From Streptomyces sp. NRRL F-4489 (lineage in GTDB: Bacteria > Actinomycetota > Actinomycetes > Streptomycetales > Streptomycetaceae): a stretch of 64,000 nt of DNA. This document shows, in pieces, positions 8,692-16,363 of this stretch. A program made the translations under genes and the position numbers. The stretch lies in NCBI RefSeq assembly GCF_001509485.1, contig NZ_LLZI01000254.1:1-64000 (forward strand), written 5' to 3'. A model generated the notes under the pieces. The model had not been told where the DNA came from, did no database searches, and was given only the letters and a program-made list of their open reading frames with translations. Position 1 is the stretch's first letter; each line of letters begins with the position of its first letter.

Positions 8692-9353
8692 GCAGCGAGA
8701 ACACCGCCCCCGCCGAGCCCCTCCAGTACGACGAGGGGTACGGGCCCGCGATCGGCGTCGGCCCGCACCCCGAGCCCTGGCCGCGGGACGCCCGCTACGA
8801 CCCCGAACTGCTCGCCCACGGCGACCGCCGCAACGTCGTCGACCGCTACCGCTACTGGACCCGCGAGGCGATCGTCGCCGACCTCGACACCCGCCGCCAC
8901 GACTTCCACGTGGCCGTCGAGAACTGGAGCCACGACTTCAACATCGGCTCGGTCGTCCGGACCGCCAACGCTTTCCTCGCCAAGGAGGTGCACATCGTCG
9001 GGCAGCGCCGCTGGAACCGCCGCGGCGCCATGGTCACCGACCGCTACCAGCACCTGCGCCACCACCCGGACACCGCGGCGCTCACCACCTGGGCCGCCGC
9101 CGAGGACCTGCCGATCATCGGGATCGACAACCTTCCCGGCTCCGTGCCCCTGGAGACCACCGCGCTGCCGCGCCGCTGCGTCCTGCTCTTCGGGCAGGAG
9201 GGCCCGGGCCTGACCGAACAGGCCCGGGAGCACGCCTCGATGGTCTGCTCCATCGCGCAGTTCGGCTCGACCCGCTCGATCAACGCCGGGGCCGCCGCGG
9301 CCATCGCCATGCACGCCTGGATCACCCGGCACGCCCGGCTCCAGGACCTCTGA
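8688..9353 (+). CDS. TrmH/SpoU-family RNA methyltransferase
   Basis: A 221-residue SPOUT methyltransferase. The three family motifs are present: motif 1 NIGSVVRTANAF near residue 83, motif 2 LLFGQEGPGL near 167, and motif 3 FGSTRSINAGAAAAIAMHAW near 195. These form the trefoil-knot SAM site and carry the RNA 2'-O-ribose methylation residues. The target (tRNA or 23S rRNA position) cannot be told. The GTG start overlaps the upstream stop codon. Confidence 0.9.
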   Translation: MSSENTAPAEPLQYDEGYGPAIGVGPHPEPWPRDARYDPELLAHGDRRNVVDRYRYWTREAIVADLDTRRHDFHVAVENWSHDFNIGSVVRTANAFLAKEVHIVGQRRWNRRGAMVTDRYQHLRHHPDTAALTTWAAAEDLPIIGIDNLPGSVPLETTALPRRCVLLFGQEGPGLTEQAREHASMVCSIAQFGSTRSINAGAAAAIAMHAWITRHARLQDL

Positions 9354-9358
9354 GCGGA

Positions 9359-9385
9359 CGGCCCGGGCCGCCGGAGCCCGGGCCG
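9359..9385. terminator. Convergent terminator hairpin (TrmH / paaN)
   Basis: CGGCCCGGGC (9359-9368) and GCCCGGGCCG (9376-9385) form 10-base arms with a 7-base loop in the short gap between convergent genes. Confidence 0.65.
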
Positions 9386-9391
9386 GGAGCC

Positions 9392-11074
9392 TCACCCCTC
9401 GCGCCGCACCTCCACCGTCCGGAAGCGGTTCGCCACGAACGCGCCGTCGCACAGCACCGCGTTGGCCGCCGGATTGCCGCCCGAGCCGTGGAAGTCCGAG
9501 AACGCCGCCGTCTGGTTCACGTACACCCCGCCGGTCAGATTCAGCGACAGCTGGGCGCACTCCTCCAGGCAGGCGTCCTCGACCAGCCGCTCCACCTCCG
9601 GGGAGGTGGTGTACGCGCCGACCGTCATGGCGCCCTTCTCCCGGACCGTGCGGCGCAGCAGCGCCACCGCGTCGGCCACCGCGTCCACCGCCACCGCGAA
9701 CGCCACCGGGCCGAAGCACTCCGACAGATACGCCGCCTCGGCCTCCGGATCCGACCCGTCCAGCTTGACGATCACCGGCGTGCGGACCGTGGCCTCGGGG
9801 AACTCCGGGTTCTTCACCTCGCGGGAGGCCAGCGCCACCTCGCCGAACCCGGCGGCCTCCTCGATCCGCGCCGCGACCTGCGGATTGACGATCGCGCCGA
9901 GCAGGGCGTTGGCCCGCGCGTCATCGCCCAGCAGACCGCTGACCGCGCCCGCCAGATCGCTGACCACCTCGTCGTACGACTTCGGGCCGGCGTCCGTGGC
10001 GATGCCGCCCCGGGGGATCAGCAGATTCTGCGGGGTGGTGCACATCTGGCCGCTGTAGAGCGACAGGGAGAACGCGAGGTTGGCGAGCATGCCCTTGTAG
10101 TCGCCGGTGGACTCGATGACGACGGTGTTGACCCCCGCCTTCTCGGTGTACACCTGGGCCTGGCGGGCGTGCTCCTCCAGCCAGTCGCCGAACGCGGTCG
10201 AGCCGGTGTAGTCGATGATCCGGACCTCGGGGCGGAGCGCCAGGGTCTTGGCCAGGCCCTCGCCCGGCCGGTCCACCGCCAGGCACACCAGGTCGGCGGG
10301 GAAACCGGCCTCGGCCAGCACCTCCCGGGCCACCTGAACCGTCAGCGCCAGCGGCAGCACCGCCCGCGGATGCGGCTTGACCAGCACGGGATTGCCGGTC
10401 GCCAGGGAGGCGAACAGGCCCGGATAGCCGTTCCACGTCGGGAAGGTGTTGCAGCCGATCACCAGGGCCACCCCGCGCGGCACGGGCGTGAACGTCTTGG
10501 CCAGCTCCAGCGGATCCCGCTTGCCCTGCGGCTTGGTCCAGGCCGCCTGCCGGGGGGTGCGGGTCTGCTCCTCGTAGGCGTACGCCACCGCCTCCAGGCC
10601 GCGGTCCTGGGCGTGCGGCCCGCCGGCCTGGAACGCCATCATGAACGCCTGGCCGCTGGTGTGCATCACGGCCTGCGCGAACTCATGGGTGCGCGCGCTG
10701 ATCCGCGCCAGGATCTCCAGGCACACCGCCGCCCGCACCTCCGGCCCCGCCTCCCGCCACACCGGCAGCGCGGCCCGCATCGCCGGCAGCAGCACCGAGA
10801 CGTCCGGATGCGGATAGGTGATGCCCAGCTCCGGGCCGTACGGCGAGACTTCCTCGCCCACCCAGTCGTCCGTACCGGGCTGGTCGAGGGCGAACCGCGT
10901 ACCGCGCAGCGCCTCGAAGGCGGCCAGTCCGTCCTGCGGCGCGGTCTCGCCGTACGCCTTGGGGTGCTCGGGGTGGGGGGACCAGTACGCGCGGGTGCGG
11001 ATCGCGTCCAGCGCCTTGTCGAGGGTCGGGCGGTGCTTCTCGACCAGCTGCGCTGCGGTCATTTCGGCGGTCAT
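9392..11074 (-). CDS. paaN: Phenylacetic acid degradation protein PaaN (aldehyde dehydrogenase)
   Basis: A 560-residue aldehyde dehydrogenase-fold protein of the actinobacterial PaaN type. The start MTAEMTAAQLVEKHRPTLDK is characteristic. NAD-binding and active-site regions include VALVIGCNTFPTWNGYPGLF, VRIIDYTGSTAFGDWLEE and the catalytic cysteine in LYSGQMCTTPQNLLIP. The C-terminal MaoC-like hydratase half found in E. coli PaaZ is absent. It would oxidise a semialdehyde after ring opening, with the ring-cleaving hydratase encoded elsewhere. ATG at 11074 has GAGGAG ten bases upstream; upstream codons in frame run antisense through paaH and are rejected. It diverges from paaH over a shared operator. 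Confidence 0.92.
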   Translation of the reverse strand: MTAEMTAAQLVEKHRPTLDKALDAIRTRAYWSPHPEHPKAYGETAPQDGLAAFEALRGTRFALDQPGTDDWVGEEVSPYGPELGITYPHPDVSVLLPAMRAALPVWREAGPEVRAAVCLEILARISARTHEFAQAVMHTSGQAFMMAFQAGGPHAQDRGLEAVAYAYEEQTRTPRQAAWTKPQGKRDPLELAKTFTPVPRGVALVIGCNTFPTWNGYPGLFASLATGNPVLVKPHPRAVLPLALTVQVAREVLAEAGFPADLVCLAVDRPGEGLAKTLALRPEVRIIDYTGSTAFGDWLEEHARQAQVYTEKAGVNTVVIESTGDYKGMLANLAFSLSLYSGQMCTTPQNLLIPRGGIATDAGPKSYDEVVSDLAGAVSGLLGDDARANALLGAIVNPQVAARIEEAAGFGEVALASREVKNPEFPEATVRTPVIVKLDGSDPEAEAAYLSECFGPVAFAVAVDAVADAVALLRRTVREKGAMTVGAYTTSPEVERLVEDACLEECAQLSLNLTGGVYVNQTAAFSDFHGSGGNPAANAVLCDGAFVANRFRTVEVRREG

Positions 11075-11152
11075 CGGTGACCAACTCCTCGTCGGCTGCG
11101 CGGAAAGAGAGAGAGGGAGGACTGGGAGTGACACGGCAACGGAGTTAGAGTA

Positions 11153-11166
11153 ACCGAACGATCGGT
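11153..11166. promoter_or_regulatory. TetR/PaaR-type operator between paaN and paaH
   Basis: ACCGAACGATCGGT is a near-perfect 14-base palindrome fitting ACCGNNCGNNCGGT. It lies 79 bases upstream of paaN and 57 upstream of paaH, so one site could control both divergent genes. Confidence 0.7.
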
Positions 11167-11188
11167 CGGGGCAAGGGGGCCCGGCCAA

Positions 11189-11199
11189 CCTGTGGAAAA
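11189..11199 (-). promoter_or_regulatory. TTNTCCACAGG motif, paaN side
   Basis: On the minus strand this reads TTTTCCACAGG and is followed directly by TTGGCC, a -35-like hexamer, then the operator 24 bases further on. This is the same order as at paaA and bkdA. Confidence 0.45.
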
Positions 11200-11222
11200 C
11201 TCGCTCGGGGAGGACGGCCGGC

Positions 11223-12743
11223 ATGACGGCACTCGGCAGCGGCGACACCGTGGCAGTGGTGGGCACCGGCACGATGGGACAGGGAATCGCGCAGGTCGCG
11301 CTGGTCGCCGGCCACCGCGTACGGCTCCACGACAGCGTCCCCGGCCGGGCCGAGCAGGCCGCCGGCGCCATCCTGGGACGGCTGGACCGGCTCGTGGAGA
11401 AAGGCCGGATTCCGGCGGCCGCGCGGGACGCCGCCCGCGACCGCCTCTCCCCCGCCGCCGCCCTCACCGAACTCGCCGGCGCCGCCCTCGTCATCGAGGC
11501 GATCCTGGAGGAACTCCCCGCCAAACAGGAGCTCTTCCGCGCCCTGGAGGACATCGTCCCGGCCGACTGCCTGCTGGCCACCAACACCTCCTCGCTGCCC
11601 GTCACCGCCGTCGCCGGCGCGCTCCGCCGCCCCGGCCGCTGCCTGGGCCTGCACTTCTTCAACCCCGCCCCGCTGCTGCCCCTGGTCGAGGTCGTCAGCG
11701 GCGCCGCCACCGACCCCGAGGCGGCCGCCACCGCGTACGACACCGCCGCGGCCTGGGGCAAGACCCCCGTGCGCTGCGCCGACACCCCCGGCTTCCTCGT
11801 CAACCGCATCGCCCGCCCCTTCTACGCCGAGGCCCTGCGCCTCTACGAGGAGCGGGCCGCCGACCCCGCCACCCTGGACGCGGTCCTCCGCGAGGGCTGC
11901 GGCTTCCGGATGGGCCCGTTCGAGCTCACCGACCTCATCGGCCAGGACGTGAACGAAGCGGTCACCCGCTCGGTGTGGCACGCCTTCTTCCAGGACCCGA
12001 AGTTCACCCCCTCCCTGGCCCAGCGCCGCCTGGTGGAGGCCGGCCTGCTCGGCCGCAAGACGGGACGCGGCTGGTACGACCACTCCGAGGGCGCCGAGCC
12101 GCCCCGGCCGGCCACCGCCGCCCCCTGCCCGGCGCCCGCCGCGGTCACCCTCCACGGCGAGCTGCCCCGGCCCGCCGCCGTCCTGCCCGCGCTGCTCGCG
12201 GAAGCCGGTATCGAGGTCGTCCGCGCCACCGCCCCCGAGGGGCGCGCGGGCTTCCTCCGGCTGCCCGGCGGCGCCGCGCTGGCCCTGACCGACGGCGGCC
12301 CCGCCACCCGCCGCGAGGACGGCCGCGCCGTCCGCTTCGACCTCGCGCTCGACTACCGGGCCGCCACCCGGATCGCCCTCGCCCCCTCCGCCGCGGCCTC
12401 CGGGGCGGACGTGGCCGAGGCCACCGGCCTCTTCCAGGCGCTGGGCAAAGAGGTCAGCGTGCTCGACGACGTCCCCGGCATGCTCGCCGCCCGCACCATC
12501 GCGATGATCATCGACTTCGCCGTGGACGCCGCGGCCCGGGGCGTCGCCACCCCCGAGGACATCGACACCGCGATGCGCCTGGGGGTGAACTACCCCGGCG
12601 GCCCCCTGGAATGGGCCGAACGGCTCGGTGCCCCCTGGGTCCGCGATCTGCTGGACTCCCTGCACCGCCACAATGCCGGGGGGCGGTACGCGCCGTCCCG
12701 GGCGCTGCGGCGCCGTGCGGACCTCGAGGAATGGGTGCTCTAA
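11223..12743 (+). CDS. paaH: 3-hydroxyacyl-CoA dehydrogenase PaaH
   Basis: A 506-residue NAD-dependent 3-hydroxyacyl-CoA dehydrogenase. The N-terminal Rossmann motif VVGTGTMGQGIAQ is near residue 12. The catalytic region GLHFFNPAPLLPLVEVV is near residue 140. Two C-terminal 3HCDH domains follow, TPGFLVNRIARPFYAEAL near 183 and a second near the end with LGVNYPGGPLEWAERLG. A duplicated C-terminal domain is typical of PaaH. It oxidises 3-hydroxyadipyl-CoA late in phenylacetate breakdown. GGGAGGA lies upstream of the ATG. A TetR gene follows after two bases. Confidence 0.93.
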   Translation: MTALGSGDTVAVVGTGTMGQGIAQVALVAGHRVRLHDSVPGRAEQAAGAILGRLDRLVEKGRIPAAARDAARDRLSPAAALTELAGAALVIEAILEELPAKQELFRALEDIVPADCLLATNTSSLPVTAVAGALRRPGRCLGLHFFNPAPLLPLVEVVSGAATDPEAAATAYDTAAAWGKTPVRCADTPGFLVNRIARPFYAEALRLYEERAADPATLDAVLREGCGFRMGPFELTDLIGQDVNEAVTRSVWHAFFQDPKFTPSLAQRRLVEAGLLGRKTGRGWYDHSEGAEPPRPATAAPCPAPAAVTLHGELPRPAAVLPALLAEAGIEVVRATAPEGRAGFLRLPGGAALALTDGGPATRREDGRAVRFDLALDYRAATRIALAPSAAASGADVAEATGLFQALGKEVSVLDDVPGMLAARTIAMIIDFAVDAAARGVATPEDIDTAMRLGVNYPGGPLEWAERLGAPWVRDLLDSLHRHNAGGRYAPSRALRRRADLEEWVL

Positions 12744-12745
12744 TC

Positions 12746-13336
12746 ATGACCATGGCCAAGCGCGACGCCTACACACCCGATTCGCTGCTCGCGGTCTCCG
12801 TCGAGGTGTTCATCGAGCGCGGCTACGACGGCACGTCCATGGAGCACCTCTCCAAAGCGGCCGGCATCTCGAAGTCCTCGATCTACCACCACGTCCGCAG
12901 CAAGGAGGAGCTGCTCCGGCGCGCGATAAGCCGCGCCCTGGACGGGCTCTTCGGCGTCCTCGCGGAGCCCGGCGCCCAGGAGGGCCGGGCCATCGAGCGG
13001 CTGGAATACGTCACCCGGCGCGTCGCCGAGGTCCTGATGGACGAACTCCCCTACGTCACGCTCCTGTTGCGCGTGCGGGGCAACACCGACACCGAGCGCT
13101 GGGCCATGGAGCGCCGCCGCGAATTCGACCACCGGGTCGCCGGGCTCCTGAAGGAGGCCGCCGCCGACGGCGACCTCCGGGACGACGTGGACGTGCGGCT
13201 GGCCACCCGCCTGCTCTTCGGAATGATCAATTCCATCGTGGAGTGGTACCGCCCCGGGCGCGGCGACGCCGCCGGCCGCGACGAGGTCGCCGAGGCCGTG
13301 GTCCGGACGGCGTTCGCGGGGCTGCGGCGGGCTTGA
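12746..13336 (+). CDS. TetR-family transcriptional regulator, probable PaaR
   Basis: A 196-residue TetR-family repressor. The N-terminal helix-turn-helix is clear: SVEVFIERGYDGTSMEHLS then AAGISKSSIYHHVRSKEELL (residues about 16-58). The C-terminal ligand domain (ERLEYVTRRVAEVLMDELPYV, FGMINSIVEWYRPG) resembles regulators of CoA-thioester catabolism. It is two bases downstream of paaH, and palindromes of a TetR type lie at paaA, paaN/paaH and bkdR/bkdA. By analogy with known PaaR proteins the inducer should be phenylacetyl-CoA. ATG at 12746 or 12752 could be used; no strong ribosome site is visible, suggesting coupling to paaH. Confidence 0.85.
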   Translation: MTMAKRDAYTPDSLLAVSVEVFIERGYDGTSMEHLSKAAGISKSSIYHHVRSKEELLRRAISRALDGLFGVLAEPGAQEGRAIERLEYVTRRVAEVLMDELPYVTLLLRVRGNTDTERWAMERRREFDHRVAGLLKEAAADGDLRDDVDVRLATRLLFGMINSIVEWYRPGRGDAAGRDEVAEAVVRTAFAGLRRA

Positions 13337-13394
13337 CGGGCCCTGGGCGCCTGCGGGCCGTACGGGCGCGCGAGCGGGCCGCGCGCGGCCGCCG

Positions 13395-13931
13395 CTAGCC
13401 CGTGCCCTCGCCCCACCCCTCCTCCAGCCCCAGGTCGGTCTCCTCGAAGACCAGCAGGGTGCGGGTGCTCAGCACCTCCGGGATGGACTGGATCCGGGTC
13501 AGGACCAGTTCCCGCAGTTCCCGGTTGTCCTTGGTGTGGACCAGCAGCAGCACGTCGAAATCGCCGCTGACCAGCGCGATGTGGGCGGCTCCGGGCAGCG
13601 CGGTCAGCTGCTTGCGCACGGTCCGCCAGGAATTCTGGACGATCTTCAGGGTGATGTACGCGGAGGCGCCCTGGCCTGCCCGTTCCTGGTCCACCAGGGC
13701 GCTGAAGCCGCGGATCACGCCGTCGTCGAGCAGCCGGTTGATGCGCGCGTAGGCGTTCGCGCGGGAGACGTGCACCTGCTCGGCGACAGAGCGTATCGAG
13801 GCCCGGCCGTCGGTGCGGAGCAGGCGCAGGATGGCGCGGTCGATGGTGTCCAGCGGGCGGGCGGCCGGAGGGGGCGGGGCGGGTGGTGCCGGCGGCTGCG
13901 CCCCCGGATTGGCCATCTGTTCCTCCGGCAT
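13395..13931 (-). CDS. bkdR: Lrp/AsnC-family regulator, probable BkdR
   Basis: A 178-residue Lrp/AsnC regulator. A Pro/Ala-rich N-terminus is followed by the HTH (LDTIDRAILRLLRTDGRASI, VAEQVHVSRANAYARINRLL, residues about 28-70) and a RAM/ligand domain (YITLKIVQNSWRTVRKQL, ALVSGDFDVLLLVHTKDNREL). It diverges from bkdABC; Lrp-type BkdR regulators control branched-chain dehydrogenase genes in Streptomyces and other bacteria. The ATG at 13931 has GGGAGGCGGGAG upstream; a longer frame to 14060 would cover the operator region. Confidence 0.85.
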   Translation of the reverse strand: MPEEQMANPGAQPPAPPAPPPPAARPLDTIDRAILRLLRTDGRASIRSVAEQVHVSRANAYARINRLLDDGVIRGFSALVDQERAGQGASAYITLKIVQNSWRTVRKQLTALPGAAHIALVSGDFDVLLLVHTKDNRELRELVLTRIQSIPEVLSTRTLLVFEETDLGLEEGWGEGTG

Positions 13932-13989
13932 GTGCTCCCGCCTCCCCTGGGTGGACTCCCTGCCTTCATCACAAGCTGTGGAGAACCGT

Positions 13990-14000
13990 TTGTCCACAGG
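13990..14000 (+). promoter_or_regulatory. TTNTCCACAGG motif upstream of bkdA
   Basis: TTGTCCACAGG, followed by CTGAAC. The first nine bases match the DnaA box preferred in Streptomyces (TTGTCCACA). A second box-like element in inverted orientation (TGTGGAGAA) lies at 13977-13985. The palindrome follows 32 bases further on, as at paaA and paaN. Confidence 0.5.
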
Positions 14001-14032
14001 CTGAACCCGCCTGTAGCCAAAATGCATCAGCG

Positions 14033-14046
14033 ACCGAACAATCGGT
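14033..14046. promoter_or_regulatory. Degenerate TetR/PaaR-type operator between bkdR and bkdA
   Basis: ACCGAACAATCGGT differs from the paaN/paaH site at one central base. It suggests that the TetR regulator, or a paralogue, also acts on the bkd operon. Confidence 0.5.
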
Positions 14047-14156
14047 AGGGAAGGGCGCACCCGCCCCGACCCGTTTCATCCTGCCCGCCCGTCGCCCGCC
14101 CCCCACCCCCATGAGGCGCATCGCGCCACCCCTTCGATGACGAGGAGGTGCCCGTC

Positions 14157-15332
14157 ATGACGGTCCTTGAGCAGCCCGGCAGCCCCCGGCACACCAGTGG
14201 CCCGGCCGGCCCGCCACCCGCCTGGCGCCCGCGCGTCGACCCCGCGCCTCTCCTGCCCGACGCGGAGCCGTACCGCCTCCTGGGGACGGACGCCGCCCGC
14301 CGGCTCGACACCGGGCTCCTGAAGCGGCTCTACGCCGAGCTGGTCCGCGGCCGGCGCTACAACACCCAGGCCACCGCGCTGACCCGCCAGGGCCGGCTCG
14401 CGGTCTACCCCTCCTCCACCGGCCAGGAAGCCTGCCAGGTCGCCGCCGCCCTGGCCCTCCAGGAGCAGGACTGGCTCTTCCCCAGCTACCGCGACACCCT
14501 CGCCGCCGTGGCCCGCGGCCTCGACCCCGTCCAGGCCCTGACCCTCCTGCGCGGCGACTGGCACACCGGCTACGACCCGTACGAGCACCGCGTCGCGCCC
14601 CTGTGCACCCCCCTGGCCACCCAGCTCCCGCACGCCGTGGGCCTGGCGCACGCCGCCCGCCTCAAGGGCGACGACGTGGTCGCCCTGGCCATGGTCGGTG
14701 ACGGCGGCACCAGCGAGGGCGACTTCCACGAGGCGCTGAACTTCGCCGCCGTCTGGCAGGCGCCGGTCGTTTTCCTCGTCCAGAACAACGGCTTCGCGAT
14801 CTCCGTCCCGCTCGCCAAGCAGACCGCCGCCCCCTCCCTCGCCCACAAGGCGGTCGGCTACGGCATGCCCGGCCGCCTGGTGGACGGCAACGACGCGCCC
14901 GCGATGCACGAGGTCCTCACCGACGCGGTACGGCGCGCCCGCGAGGGCGGCGGCCCCACCCTCGTCGAGGCCGTCACCTACCGCCTCGACGCCCACACCA
15001 ACGCCGACGACGCCACCCGCTACCGCACCGAGGCCGAGGTCGAGACCTGGCGGGCGCACGACCCGATAGCCCTCATGGAGCGCGAGCTGACCGACCGCGG
15101 CCTGCTCACCGACGCGTTCGCCGCCGCCACCCGGGAGAGCGCCGAGCAGCTCGCCGCCGCCCTCCGGGACCGCATGCACACCGACCCCCCGCTGGACCCG
15201 ATGGCCCTGTTCGACCACGTCTTCGCCCGGCAGACCGGCCAACTGCGCGACCAGGCCGACCGGTTGCGCGCCGAGCTGGACGCCGAGGCCGAAGCGGCCA
15301 CCCCCGCGCCCGCCCAGGAGGCCCGGCCATGA
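14157..15332 (+). CDS. bkdA: Branched-chain 2-oxo acid dehydrogenase E1 alpha
   Basis: A 391-residue thiamin diphosphate-dependent E1 alpha. The TPP-binding motif begins at GDGGTSEGDFHEALN (near residue 182) and ends at NN about 30 residues later. Other family stretches are LTRQGRLAVYPSSTGQEACQVA and TYRLDAHTNADDATRYR. With E1 beta it decarboxylates 2-oxo acids from Val, Leu and Ile. GAGGAGG lies eight bases before ATG 14157; a GTG at 14148 overlaps that site. It is the first gene of a three-gene operon with overlapping starts. Confidence 0.93.
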   Translation: MTVLEQPGSPRHTSGPAGPPPAWRPRVDPAPLLPDAEPYRLLGTDAARRLDTGLLKRLYAELVRGRRYNTQATALTRQGRLAVYPSSTGQEACQVAAALALQEQDWLFPSYRDTLAAVARGLDPVQALTLLRGDWHTGYDPYEHRVAPLCTPLATQLPHAVGLAHAARLKGDDVVALAMVGDGGTSEGDFHEALNFAAVWQAPVVFLVQNNGFAISVPLAKQTAAPSLAHKAVGYGMPGRLVDGNDAPAMHEVLTDAVRRAREGGGPTLVEAVTYRLDAHTNADDATRYRTEAEVETWRAHDPIALMERELTDRGLLTDAFAAATRESAEQLAAALRDRMHTDPPLDPMALFDHVFARQTGQLRDQADRLRAELDAEAEAATPAPAQEARP

Positions 15333-16363
15333 CGACCACCGCCCGGCCCACCGCGCGCAAGCCGGCCACCATGGCCCAGGCGCTCACCCGCGCGCTGCGC
15401 GACGCCATGGCCGAGGACCCCGCCGTCCACGTGATGGGCGAGGACGTCGGCACCCTGGGCGGCGTCTTCCGGATCACCGACGGCCTGGCCGCCGAGTTCG
15501 GCCCGGACCGGTGCAGCGACACCCCGCTCGCCGAGGCCGGCATCCTCGGCACCGCCGTCGGCATGGCGATGTACGGGCTCCGCCCGGTGGTGGAGATGCA
15601 GTTCGACGCGTTCGCCTACCCCGCGTTCGAGCAACTGGTCAGCCACGTCGCCCGGATGCGCAACCGCACCCGCGGCGCGGTCCCCATGCCGCTGACCATC
15701 CGCATCCCCTACGGCGGCGGCATCGGCGGCGTCGAGCACCACAGCGACTCCTCCGAGGCGTACTACCTCGCCACCCCCGGCCTCCAGGTCGTCACCCCGG
15801 CGACCGTCGAGGACGCCTACGGCCTGCTGCGCGCGGCCATCGCCTCCGACGACCCGGTGGTCTTCCTCGAACCGAAGCGGCTCTACTGGTCCCGGGCCGA
15901 CTGGTCCCCGGACGCGCCCGCCCCGGTCGCGCCCATAGGCCGCGCCGAGATCCGCCGCCCCGGCAGCAGCGCCACCCTCCTGACCTACGGCCCGTCCCTG
16001 CCCGTCTGCCTGGAGGCCGCCGAGGCCGCCCGCGCCGAGGGCTGGGATCTGGAGGTCGTCGACCTCCGCTCGCTCGTGCCGTTCGACGACGAGACGGTCT
16101 GCGCGTCCGTGCGGCGCACCGGGCGGGCCGTGGTCGTCCACGAGGCGAGCGGGTTCGGCGGCCCCGGCGGCGAGATCGCCGCCCGGGTCACCGAGCGCTG
16201 CTTCCACTACCTGGAGGCGCCGGTGCTGCGCGTCACCGGATTCGACATCCCCTATCCGCCGCCCATGCTGGAGCGCCACCATCTGCCCGGCGTGGACCGG
16301 ATCCTGGACACCGTCGCCCGCCTCCAGTGGGAGTCGCGCTGGGCGGAAGGGCGTGGTGCGTGA
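15329..16363 (+). CDS. bkdB: Branched-chain 2-oxo acid dehydrogenase E1 beta
   Basis: A 344-residue E1 beta, with VMGEDVGTLGGVFRITDGL near residue 30, EMQFDAFAYPAFEQLVSHVARMR near 90 and the conserved IPYGGGIGGVEHHSDSSEAYY near 130. It forms the alpha2beta2 E1 with the preceding gene product. The start overlaps the E1 alpha stop as ATGA. Confidence 0.95.
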   Translation: MTTTARPTARKPATMAQALTRALRDAMAEDPAVHVMGEDVGTLGGVFRITDGLAAEFGPDRCSDTPLAEAGILGTAVGMAMYGLRPVVEMQFDAFAYPAFEQLVSHVARMRNRTRGAVPMPLTIRIPYGGGIGGVEHHSDSSEAYYLATPGLQVVTPATVEDAYGLLRAAIASDDPVVFLEPKRLYWSRADWSPDAPAPVAPIGRAEIRRPGSSATLLTYGPSLPVCLEAAEAARAEGWDLEVVDLRSLVPFDDETVCASVRRTGRAVVVHEASGFGGPGGEIAARVTERCFHYLEAPVLRVTGFDIPYPPPMLERHHLPGVDRILDTVARLQWESRWAEGRGA

